A DNA stretch of 5,406 bases from Gammaproteobacteria bacterium. GTDB lineage: Bacteria > Pseudomonadota > Gammaproteobacteria > Enterobacterales > Alteromonadaceae. Every line of letters starts with the position of its first letter. Position 1 is the stretch's first letter. The stretch is from NCBI GenBank assembly GCA_023481025.1, contig JAMCWV010000213.1:1-5406 (forward strand), in the 5' to 3' direction. Shown here piece after piece: positions 1 to 5,370 of the stretch. The position numbers and the translations under genes are program-made. The notes beneath the pieces are model-generated. The model was not told where the DNA came from, searched no databases, and saw only the letters and a list, made by a program, of their open reading frames with translations.

Positions 1-235
1 GGTACAACAACCACAAGCGACGCGTTCTCGTTTTCATACCGGTGCGTCGCACGAGTCCTTTGTGCAAACCGGTTATCAACTTGGCCAGCGAGTGCTACAT
101 CAGACCTTTGGTGAAGGAACCGTGCTCAATTACGAAGGTACGGGAGCACAGAGCCGTATTCAAATTAACTTCGATGATGTTGGTAGCAAATGGCTGATGG
201 TGTCGTACGCGAAACTGACACCGCTTAGCCATTAA
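1..235 (+). CDS. uvrD: DNA helicase II UvrD, C-terminal end (5' part outside window)
   Basis: The first full codon is at position 2, giving the last 77 residues of the protein and a TAA stop at 233-235. UvrD is the superfamily 1 3'-5' helicase of nucleotide excision and mismatch repair. Only its tail is present: a polar linker of about 25 residues, then a small beta-rich module. That module contains GQRVLHQTFGEGTVLN, then SRIQINFDD, then KWLMVSYAKL near the end. This pattern (G-RV-H--FG-G-V ... KWL---YA-L) matches the Tudor-like C-terminal domain of UvrD/PcrA, which in characterised homologues contacts RNA polymerase. No helicase motif is visible, so the assignment rests on this domain and on synteny with rarD, yigI and recQ. 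The closely related helicase Rep is the main alternative but is less likely, because this tail resembles E. coli UvrD closely. The stop overlaps that of convergent rarD by sharing one TTAA. Confidence 0.9.
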   Translation, partial: VQQPQATRSRFHTGASHESFVQTGYQLGQRVLHQTFGEGTVLNYEGTGAQSRIQINFDDVGSKWLMVSYAKLTPLSH

Positions 236-1152
236 TTCTTTTGGATAGCCCGTGCCGCTTGTCTGACTTGGCGGTGCGTGCGCATGGCGTCAAAACTGTA
301 TAAGGCTAACGCGGTCCAGATCATCACGAACGTAATCAGTTTGTCGGCTGACAACGGTTCGTTGTATAAAAATACGGCCAAAATAAACATTAAGCTCGGC
401 GCAATATACTGAAATAAGCCGAGCGTGGAATAGCGAATACGTTTTGCTGCGCCAGTGAAAAATAACAGTGGTACTGTGGTAATAATACCAGCAAAAATCA
501 GTAAGCTATTCAGCTTCCACGAGTTCTCCAGCAAGTTACTGGCGCTGCTGTCGGCAAAGCCAATAAAATAAATCAGCATGAATGGCAGCAGTAAAATCAC
601 TTCTAAAAATAGTCCAGTCAGGGAATCAAACGGTAGTTTCTTGCGTATGGCACCATAGGTGGCAAAGGAACTTGCTAATACCAGCGCTATCCACGGCACT
701 GAGCCGAAGGTGATAATTTGCACGGCAACTCCGGCTACGGCCAAAGCAATCGCCCATAACTGCAGGCGGCGTAAACGTTCAGAAAAGAACAACATACCAA
801 TCGCCACGTTGAGCAAGGGGTTGATGTAATACCCTAAACTGGCGTCGAGAATATGATCATTTGCAACTGCCCAAATAAAGAGCAGCCAGTTCAGACCGAT
901 GAGCAGCGCAGCGAACGCCAGCAGTAGTAATTGTTTGGGTGACTGGAATGCGAGAGCAATTTGGCGGATCTTGCCGCTGGCCACCAGTAAAGCCAAGAGA
1001 AAGAAAAACGCCCAAAGAATTCGATGGGTGAGAATTTCCATCGCCGGTACAAACGCAACTGCCTTGAAATAAATTGGCGCAAAGCCCCAAATGCCATAGG
1101 CGCCAAGGGCGAATAAAACGCCTTGACGGGCTTGTTGATCAGCAGTTGTCAC
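232..1152 (-). CDS. rarD: EamA/DMT-family inner-membrane transporter RarD
   Basis: This 306-residue protein belongs to the drug/metabolite transporter superfamily and sits in the inner membrane. E. coli RarD is slightly shorter, and its substrate is not firmly established. About ten hydrophobic helices can be placed, roughly at residues 11-30, 41-59, 74-96, 104-123, 130-147, 151-169, 176-199, 214-233, 242-262 and 270-290. They form two EamA repeats. Recognisable family segments are RQGVLFALGAYGIWG (9-23), ILTHRILW (40-47), LIGLNWLLFIWAVAN (84-98), SLGYYINPLLN (105-115), TTVPLLFFTGAAKRIR (225-240) and STLGLFQYI (242-250). The start is GTG (1152-1150), preceded by GAGGT at 1161-1157 with a 4-nt gap; it agrees with the N-terminus of E. 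coli RarD. The gene lies 21 bp downstream of yigI and is probably co-transcribed with it. The tail is basic. The family call is firm, but the transported compound cannot be read from the sequence. Confidence 0.95.
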   Translation of the reverse strand: MTTADQQARQGVLFALGAYGIWGFAPIYFKAVAFVPAMEILTHRILWAFFFLLALLVASGKIRQIALAFQSPKQLLLLAFAALLIGLNWLLFIWAVANDHILDASLGYYINPLLNVAIGMLFFSERLRRLQLWAIALAVAGVAVQIITFGSVPWIALVLASSFATYGAIRKKLPFDSLTGLFLEVILLLPFMLIYFIGFADSSASNLLENSWKLNSLLIFAGIITTVPLLFFTGAAKRIRYSTLGLFQYIAPSLMFILAVFLYNEPLSADKLITFVMIWTALALYSFDAMRTHRQVRQAARAIQKN

Positions 1153-1173
1153 GCGTACCTCACAAGAAAAGAA

Positions 1174-1632
1174 TTAACCGACAATATAGGTGCCAGTACC
1201 AAAAGCGATGAGCATGCCGTCTTCGTTATGCATTTCCATCCGGGCCACAGCCACCTTGTTGCCCGAGCGAATTATGGTTGCAGTGGCAATAAACTCGTTC
1301 CCGCGACCGGGACGCACGTAATCGACGCGTAAATCAATGGTACCGCAGCGGGAAATTCGCTCGACCACTTTTTCTAACGAGGTGTCGTCACTGAGCTTTT
1401 CGATTACACTAGCCATAATCACCACGCCGCCGGCGGTGTCTAACGCTGTTGCCGTTACGCCGCCGTGCAGAATCTGCATCGGTGCATTACCAATCAAACT
1501 TTCTTTCCAGCGAAAACGAACTTCCGATTGTTGGCTATTAAACTGCGTGACTTCGATGCCGAGATCCTTTTGAAATGGGATGCGCTCGTTCATAAAGGTC
1601 GAAATTTGCTCGATTATCGCTGATCTGGTCAT
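1174..1632 (-). CDS. yigI: YigI-type hotdog-fold acyl-CoA thioesterase
   Basis: This 152-residue cytoplasmic enzyme of the PaaI/YigI thioesterase group is expected to hydrolyse acyl-CoA to free acid and CoA. E. coli YigI (155 residues) has been characterised as a medium/long-chain acyl-CoA thioesterase. The hotdog signature HGGVTATALDTAGG lies at residues 56-69; HGG and Asp65 are the likely active-site elements. The C-terminal half carries GTIDLRVDYVRPGRG (97-111), GNKVAVARMEMHNED (124-138) and a final GTYIVG, nearly matching E. coli. The frame stays open upstream to 1776, but I chose the ATG at 1632-1630. It gives the family length, and the upstream residues are not homologous and run across the promoter region. 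No good Shine-Dalgarno precedes this ATG, so initiation may be weak or may depend on the short leader. It is the first gene of a probable yigI-rarD operon. Its physiological substrate here is unknown. Confidence 0.93.
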   Translation of the reverse strand: MTRSAIIEQISTFMNERIPFQKDLGIEVTQFNSQQSEVRFRWKESLIGNAPMQILHGGVTATALDTAGGVVIMASVIEKLSDDTSLEKVVERISRCGTIDLRVDYVRPGRGNEFIATATIIRSGNKVAVARMEMHNEDGMLIAFGTGTYIVG

Positions 1633-1639
1633 AACTGCA

Positions 1640-1668
1640 TGGTTATCTGTGGCTGGGACACATACAAT
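1640..1668 (+). promoter_or_regulatory. Candidate sigma70 promoter for recQ
   Basis: TGGTTA (1640-1645, 3 of 6) is followed by a 17-bp spacer and TACAAT (1663-1668, 5 of 6). A start near 1675 would leave a leader of about 35 nt ahead of the recQ GTG at 1710. The -35 is poor, so this is weaker than the opposing yigI promoter. No good LexA box is present between the two genes. Confidence 0.4.
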
Positions 1669-1692
1669 AGAGAGCATCGCCAAGACAGTCAA
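1664..1692 (-). promoter_or_regulatory. Candidate sigma70 promoter for yigI-rarD
   Basis: On the minus strand, TTGACT (1692-1687, 5 of 6 consensus) is followed by a 17-bp spacer and TATTGT (1669-1664, 4 of 6). Transcription would begin near 1657 and leave a leader of about 25 nt before the yigI ATG at 1632. The optimal spacing and strong -35 support it. The -10 overlaps that of the opposing recQ promoter candidate. Confidence 0.55.
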
Positions 1693-1700
1693 CGTCGGAA

Positions 1701-1712
1701 AGGAAAATCGTG
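1701..1712 (+). promoter_or_regulatory. Ribosome binding site and GTG start deciding the recQ N-terminus
   Basis: AGGA at 1701-1704 is followed by a 5-nt gap and GTG at 1710. Reading the same frame upstream meets a TAG at 1668-1670 with no ATG, GTG or TTG between. The next in-frame Met is residue 58, already inside the helicase domain. GTG 1710 is therefore the only reasonable start. Confidence 0.75.
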
Positions 1713-3569
1713 AGTCCAACCACAAGCAATCAGCCAATCGCCGCCAGCCACGATGCATTTCGCGTCGACACCGCAAGTATCGACGATGCGCAGCAGCTTT
1801 TAGCTCGTGTGTTTGGTTATCGTGAATTTCGCTTTGGTCAAGAACAGATTATCGGCAATGTTTTACAGGGCCAAGACACAATGGCATTGCTGCCCACCGG
1901 CGCTGGGAAGTCGCTTTGTTACCAGTTGCCGGCATTGTTGCTCGATGGCGTCACCATCGTTATTTCGCCGTTACTGTCACTCATGGATGATCAAGTGGCT
2001 GCATTGCGCGAGGTCGGCTTATCCGCTGCGGCCATACACAGTGGACTAAGTTCTCCTGAATTTATCGACACGATCGGTAAGTTGAATCGCGGTGAAATTA
2101 AAGTCCTGTACTTATCTCCAGAGCGCATCCTTCAACAAGGATTCGTGCAACGTCTGCAGTCGATGAAGGTTGCGCTGGTCGCTATTGACGAAGCGCATTG
2201 CATTTCTCAATGGGGACATGACTTTCGTCCTGAGTATGGTCAATTGGGGCAGATTCGTGAATGGCTGCCGAATGTTCCTTTTCTTGCACTTACGGCGACC
2301 GCTGATGCGGTTACTCGCTTTGACATTATTGAACGCCTGCAGCTGCGCGAACCGGCTTTAGTTCAAGGCTCTTTTGATCGGCCCAATATTCGCTATCTCG
2401 TACAGGAAAAATATAAACCGCGGGTACAAGTTTTACAGTATGTGAAACGCCAACGTGGTGCCTCGGGCATTATCTACTGTGGTAGTCGCAAGCGCACTGA
2501 AGAGCTCGCAGAAGCTCTCATGCGCGATGGTGTGCGTGCAGCCGCATATCACGCCGGCCTGCCCCATGAAACCCGGGCGCAGACCTTGCGTGGCTTTATT
2601 CGCGACGATATCGACGTGGTTGTCGCGACAGTAGCCTTCGGCATGGGCATCAATAAACCCAATGTCCGCTTTGTGATTCATTACGATGTGCCCCGCAGTG
2701 TCGAGGCGTACTATCAAGAAACCGGACGTGCCGGTCGCGATGGCGCGCCGGCTGAAGCTATGATGCTGTTTGACCCAAGTGACGCGGCATGGATTTGGAA
2801 ACTGCTGGACGAACAGGACGACACGCCGCAGTTGCGGGTGGAAAAGCAGAAGTTCTCGTCCATGACCGCCTTCGCCGAAGCGCAAACCTGTCGGCGGGTT
2901 GTGTTACTGAACTACTTCAATGAGTATCGCGAGAAAAATTGCGGTAACTGTGATGTGTGTATTCAACCGCCACGGCAATACGACGGCACAATCGACGCGC
3001 AAAAAGCCTTGAGCTGTGTCTACCGCACCGGCCAACAATTTGGTGTTCATCATGTCGTTGAAGTACTGCGTGGCGCGCAAACCCAGAAAGTAAAACAATT
3101 TGGCCACGACCAGCTTTCGACCTATGGCATTGGCCAAGACCATTCGGCGGAGTACTGGGTGTCGATCATTCGTCAACTAGTTCACCGCGGGTTGTTGGTT
3201 CAAGACATTCGTCGCCATAGTGCGCTGATGATCACTGAAGAGGCGCGCCCGGTGCTGCGGGGTGAAATCGCGTTAACATTGGCAGTACCGAGACTCGGCG
3301 CAACGGTGCAAATGGACAGCGTGATTGAGCGTGGGCAGCACGATAAAGCCTTATTCCGCCGGTTGAAGCGCTTGCGCAAAAGTATTGCCGAGCAAGAAGA
3401 AATCCCTCCTTATGCTGTTTTTAGCGATAAAACCTTGCAAGAAATGGCCTTATTACTTCCCACATCGCGTGATGAAATGCTGAGAATTTCTGGCATTGGT
3501 CAGATCAAACTCGGCCGATTTGCGGATGCGTTTATTGTTGAGATTAAGGACTACCTGAGTGACGAATAG
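1710..3569 (+). CDS. recQ: ATP-dependent 3'-5' DNA helicase RecQ
   Basis: This complete 619-residue protein (E. coli RecQ has 609) is a superfamily 2 helicase that unwinds DNA 3'-5' in recombination and stalled-fork repair. The extra length includes a polar N-terminal stretch. Visible elements in order: GQEQII (motif 0, 43-48), Walker A LPTGAGKS (61-68), DEAH (160-163), the aromatic-rich loop CISQWGHDFRPEY (164-176), TATA (195-198), SFDRPNIRY (221-229), IIYCGSR (254-260), VATVAFGMGINKPNVR (305-320) and motif VI YYQETGRAGRDG (334-345). The zinc site has all four cysteines: C394, C411, C414 and C417. A winged-helix RQC domain follows (about 425-525), including HSALMIT (503-509). A C-terminal HRDC domain (about 540-615) contains LRKSIAEQEEIPPYAVFSD. 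All catalytic residues are intact, so the enzyme should be active. It is transcribed divergently from yigI. No clear terminator follows the TAG stop. Confidence 0.98.
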   Translation: MSPTTSNQPIAASHDAFRVDTASIDDAQQLLARVFGYREFRFGQEQIIGNVLQGQDTMALLPTGAGKSLCYQLPALLLDGVTIVISPLLSLMDDQVAALREVGLSAAAIHSGLSSPEFIDTIGKLNRGEIKVLYLSPERILQQGFVQRLQSMKVALVAIDEAHCISQWGHDFRPEYGQLGQIREWLPNVPFLALTATADAVTRFDIIERLQLREPALVQGSFDRPNIRYLVQEKYKPRVQVLQYVKRQRGASGIIYCGSRKRTEELAEALMRDGVRAAAYHAGLPHETRAQTLRGFIRDDIDVVVATVAFGMGINKPNVRFVIHYDVPRSVEAYYQETGRAGRDGAPAEAMMLFDPSDAAWIWKLLDEQDDTPQLRVEKQKFSSMTAFAEAQTCRRVVLLNYFNEYREKNCGNCDVCIQPPRQYDGTIDAQKALSCVYRTGQQFGVHHVVEVLRGAQTQKVKQFGHDQLSTYGIGQDHSAEYWVSIIRQLVHRGLLVQDIRRHSALMITEEARPVLRGEIALTLAVPRLGATVQMDSVIERGQHDKALFRRLKRLRKSIAEQEEIPPYAVFSDKTLQEMALLLPTSRDEMLRISGIGQIKLGRFADAFIVEIKDYLSDE

Positions 3570-3602
3570 TCGCAGTATGCCGCCGCTTTAAAATATTCGC
3601 TG

Positions 3603-3637
3603 TAAAGAATTTGTCATCTCAGTTGTATAATCTATAC
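3603..3637 (+). promoter_or_regulatory. Distal promoter candidate with perfect TATAAT inside a 13-bp dyad
   Basis: TATAAT at 3626-3631 is a perfect -10, with TAAAGA (3603-3608, 3 of 6) 17 bp upstream. The arms GTATA (3625-3629) and TATAC (3633-3637) form an exact inverted repeat with a 3-nt centre that covers the -10, so a regulator could bind there. A start near 3638 would give a leader of about 195 nt. The weak -35 limits confidence. Confidence 0.35.
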
Positions 3638-3654
3638 TCAGGTAAGTAATTAAC

Positions 3655-3700
3655 AAAATCACAAAAAGATAACAAAAAAGGGGCAAATTTGTGCAAAAAA
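3655..3700. other. Phased A-tracts, predicted curved DNA
   Basis: Five A-tracts occur at 3655-3658, 3663-3667, 3674-3679, 3685-3690 (AAATTT) and 3695-3700. Their centres are about 8.5, 11.5, 11 and 10 bp apart, averaging 10.25 bp, which is one helical turn. Such phasing normally bends DNA. The array ends just upstream of the -35 at 3704, where it could act as an UP-like or bent activating element. Confidence 0.6.
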
Positions 3701-3703
3701 TCA

Positions 3704-3732
3704 ATGAAACTGTCACATATTTGTCTTAGAAT
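3704..3732 (+). promoter_or_regulatory. Proximal sigma70 promoter candidate for the receptor gene
   Basis: ATGAAA (3704-3709, 4 of 6) is followed by a 17-bp spacer and TAGAAT (3727-3732, 5 of 6). Transcription would begin near 3739 with a leader of about 96 nt. The curved A-tract array directly upstream supports this candidate over the distal one. A copy of the AAACTGTCAC repeat overlaps its -35 and spacer. Confidence 0.5.
3707..3716 (+). repeat. AAACTGTCAC direct repeat, copy 1
   Basis: This 10-bp word recurs exactly at 3761-3770, start to start 54 bp, or about five helical turns, so both copies lie on nearly the same DNA face. This copy overlaps the -35 and spacer of the proximal promoter candidate. 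It may be an operator half; the binding protein is not recognised. Confidence 0.5.
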
Positions 3733-3760
3733 ATGCGCGCTTAAATTTAGTGTTGTCATT

Positions 3761-3770
3761 AAACTGTCAC
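3761..3770 (+). repeat. AAACTGTCAC direct repeat, copy 2
   Basis: This is the exact second copy of the word at 3707-3716. It lies about 22 bp downstream of the predicted transcription start near 3739, and another TGTCA begins at 3754 just before it. Confidence 0.5.
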
Positions 3771-3823
3771 GGTTCATTGGTAACATAGCGCGTCCAATTT
3801 ACTCTACACACTCTCACACTACT

Positions 3824-3837
3824 AAGGTAAGACTATG
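3824..3837 (+). promoter_or_regulatory. Ribosome binding site of the receptor gene
   Basis: AAGG at 3824-3827 lies 7 nt before ATG 3835, which is good spacing. The following residues form a textbook signal peptide, so this start is well supported. Confidence 0.75.
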
Positions 3838-5370
3838 AACAAGACGCTAAAACTCAGCGCACTTGCACTAGCCGTCTCCATCGCTATGGGTGTTCCACAA
3901 ACCGCTCTCGCTGATACTTCATCAGGCGTACGTGGTAGCGTGGTATCTAGTGAAGGGGCCAACATTGCGAATGCAACGGTTGACATCTTACACGTACCTT
4001 CAGGCACTCGCAGTACTGCAACAACGAATGCAAGTGGCCAGTTTATCGCTTCTGGTTTGCGGGTTGGTGGACCATACACCATCACAGTAACTTCCAGCCA
4101 AGGTACCGAGACTTACGAAAATATCTTCCTGTCACTCGGTGATGTTTTCCGTTTGAATGCAGTGATCGAAACTGCTCGTGAAGAGCGGTATGAGCGTATC
4201 GCCGTCACTGGTTCTGCAACCACGCTTGATTATACGCGTACTGGCCCAGGCTCGACGTTTAGTGCTTCTGACATCGATGCGATGCCTATGTTCAACCGTG
4301 ACCTTAAAGACGTCATTCGAGTCAACCCGTTGGTTGTAGTGGGAACGGACGATGCTTTCTCAACCAGTATTGCTGGTTCAAACAACCGCTTCAATAGTTT
4401 ATCAGTTGACGGCATGCGTCAAGACGATGACTTCGGTTTAAATGCGAATGGCTATCCATCTGCACGTGGCCCAATCCCAATCGAAGCGCTTGACCAAGTA
4501 TCAATTTCTGTTGCGCCTTATCAAGCCAAAGTAGGTGGTTTTACCGGTGGTGGTATTAGCGCAGTCACACGTTCAGGTACAAACGAGTTTACCGGTTCAG
4601 TGTTCGCCGAGTACGCCAGTGACTCAATGGCTGGCCGCGTCAACCCTGAAGGCCGCGACAAGTTTGATCTTGACCCGTATCGCGAGCAAACCCTAGGGTT
4701 TGGTGTGGGTGGCCCGATTATTCGTGACCGCTTATTCTTCTTCGCTGCCTACGAGAAATGGGACTCGGACTTTGTAAGTTCAGGTTGGGGACCGCAGGGC
4801 GCTGCAGGCGTTGCCAACATCGCCAACGTTTCTGAAGCGGATCTGGAACGTATCCGTAGTATTGCTGCAAACACCTACGGTGTGACGCCAGGAAACTGGA
4901 ATACCTATCCAGATGAGTCGGATGAGAAATTCTTATTAAAACTCGACTGGAACATTAATAACGACCATCGCGCTTCTTTAACTTATCAGCACACCGAAAG
5001 TTTCCAAGTTCGCGAAACGCGTCAATTTCGTGACCGATTGTTTTTAAGCTCGAATGGCTATGGTATTACCGATACGTTGAACATGGCGACCGTTAACCTG
5101 TATTCAAACTGGACGAGTGCATTCACCACCGATATCAAAGTAGGTATCAAAAAGCATGAAAACCGCCAAGTTCCATTGGAAGGATTCGGTTATGGTCAAG
5201 TCAACGTGACGACTGCACCTAATGCGCGCGTTACTTTTGGCCCAGACGTCTTCCGTCATGCGAACGAACTTGACAACGACTTAATCCAATTGCGCTTCAA
5301 CGGTGAGTACTTGGTCAAGCGCTTCGATTGGGATTGGGCCACGTGCAGATGGATAGCCATTCGCATTTAA
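3835..5370 (+). CDS. Oar-like TonB-dependent outer-membrane receptor, 5' half, 3' end replaced by inverted sequence
   Basis: A 511-codon frame, genuine only to about residue 491 (base 5307). Receptors of this family take up large ligands through an outer-membrane barrel powered by TonB-ExbB-ExbD. Residues 1-26 are a Sec signal peptide ending ALA, cleaved before D27. Residues about 30-112 form a carboxypeptidase-regulatory-like beta-sandwich (GVRGSVVS..., NASGQFIASGLRVGGPY). ERIAVTGS (120-127) is a TonB-box-like start of the plug. The plug (about 121-245) includes NRFNSLSVDGMRQDD and QVSISVAPYQAKVGGFTGGGISAVTRSGTNEF. Early barrel strands follow, such as GVGGPIIRDRLFFFAAYEKW (290-309). No STN signalling domain is present. 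Full-length relatives are about 1000 residues, so roughly half is missing. Residues 492-511 are translated from an inverted copy of codons 190-222 and are not native. No SusD-like or enzyme neighbour reveals the substrate; peptide or polymer uptake is only a family-based guess. Confidence 0.9.
   Translation: MNKTLKLSALALAVSIAMGVPQTALADTSSGVRGSVVSSEGANIANATVDILHVPSGTRSTATTNASGQFIASGLRVGGPYTITVTSSQGTETYENIFLSLGDVFRLNAVIETAREERYERIAVTGSATTLDYTRTGPGSTFSASDIDAMPMFNRDLKDVIRVNPLVVVGTDDAFSTSIAGSNNRFNSLSVDGMRQDDDFGLNANGYPSARGPIPIEALDQVSISVAPYQAKVGGFTGGGISAVTRSGTNEFTGSVFAEYASDSMAGRVNPEGRDKFDLDPYREQTLGFGVGGPIIRDRLFFFAAYEKWDSDFVSSGWGPQGAAGVANIANVSEADLERIRSIAANTYGVTPGNWNTYPDESDEKFLLKLDWNINNDHRASLTYQHTESFQVRETRQFRDRLFLSSNGYGITDTLNMATVNLYSNWTSAFTTDIKVGIKKHENRQVPLEGFGYGQVNVTTAPNARVTFGPDVFRHANELDNDLIQLRFNGEYLVKRFDWDWATCRWIAIRI
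4402..4500 (+). repeat. 99-bp inverted repeat, arm 1 (within receptor plug)
   Basis: These bases encode receptor plug residues S190-V222 and are exactly reverse-complementary to 5308-5406, checked base by base (paired positions sum to 9808). The sequence reads as normal conserved plug here, so this is the native copy. The match ends at 4500/5308; at the other end it is limited by the window edge and could continue. Confidence 0.97.

Larger units (their letters stand above)
3570..3834 (+). promoter_or_regulatory. 265-bp AT-rich regulatory region between recQ and the receptor gene
   Basis: No gene is seen here. The strip holds a perfect TATAAT within a small dyad (3625-3637), phased A-tracts (3655-3700), a promoter candidate (3704-3732), a 10-bp direct repeat (3707-3716 and 3761-3770), and four same-strand TGTCA words starting at 3612, 3711, 3754 and 3765. 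The only possible hairpin just after recQ (CTTTA 3586-3590 with TAAAG 3603-3607) is short and has no T-run, so recQ transcripts may read into this region. Confidence 0.6.

Noticed and set aside
240..300. A GC-rich partial inverted repeat (CCGC ... GCGG) just past the uvrD stop
   Set aside because: Only about four contiguous pairs form, there is no T-run, and it lies inside conserved rarD coding sequence.
1647..1663. A possible LexA (SOS) box ahead of recQ beginning with CTGT
   Set aside because: After eight bases the second half reads CACA rather than ACAG, and shifting by one gives ACAC or ACAT with wrong spacing; the dyad is not present.
1633..1776. An upstream extension of yigI giving a 200-residue protein with a possible hydrophobic N-terminus
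   Set aside because: The extra 48 residues lie across the divergent promoters and the start of recQ and have no likeness to YigI. The ATG at 1632 gives the family length and N-terminus.
2433..2885. A 150-codon open frame on the minus strand inside recQ
   Set aside because: It is antisense to the conserved RecQ helicase motifs, has no recognisable domain, and is explained by codon bias of the true gene.
3586..3612. A possible intrinsic terminator after recQ
   Set aside because: The stem CTTTA/TAAAG is only 5 bp, AT-rich, with a 12-nt loop, and is followed by AATTT rather than a T-run.
3822..4085. An 87-codon minus-strand frame over the receptor signal peptide region
   Set aside because: It overlaps a well-supported start with ribosome binding site and signal peptide, and its translation shows no family features.
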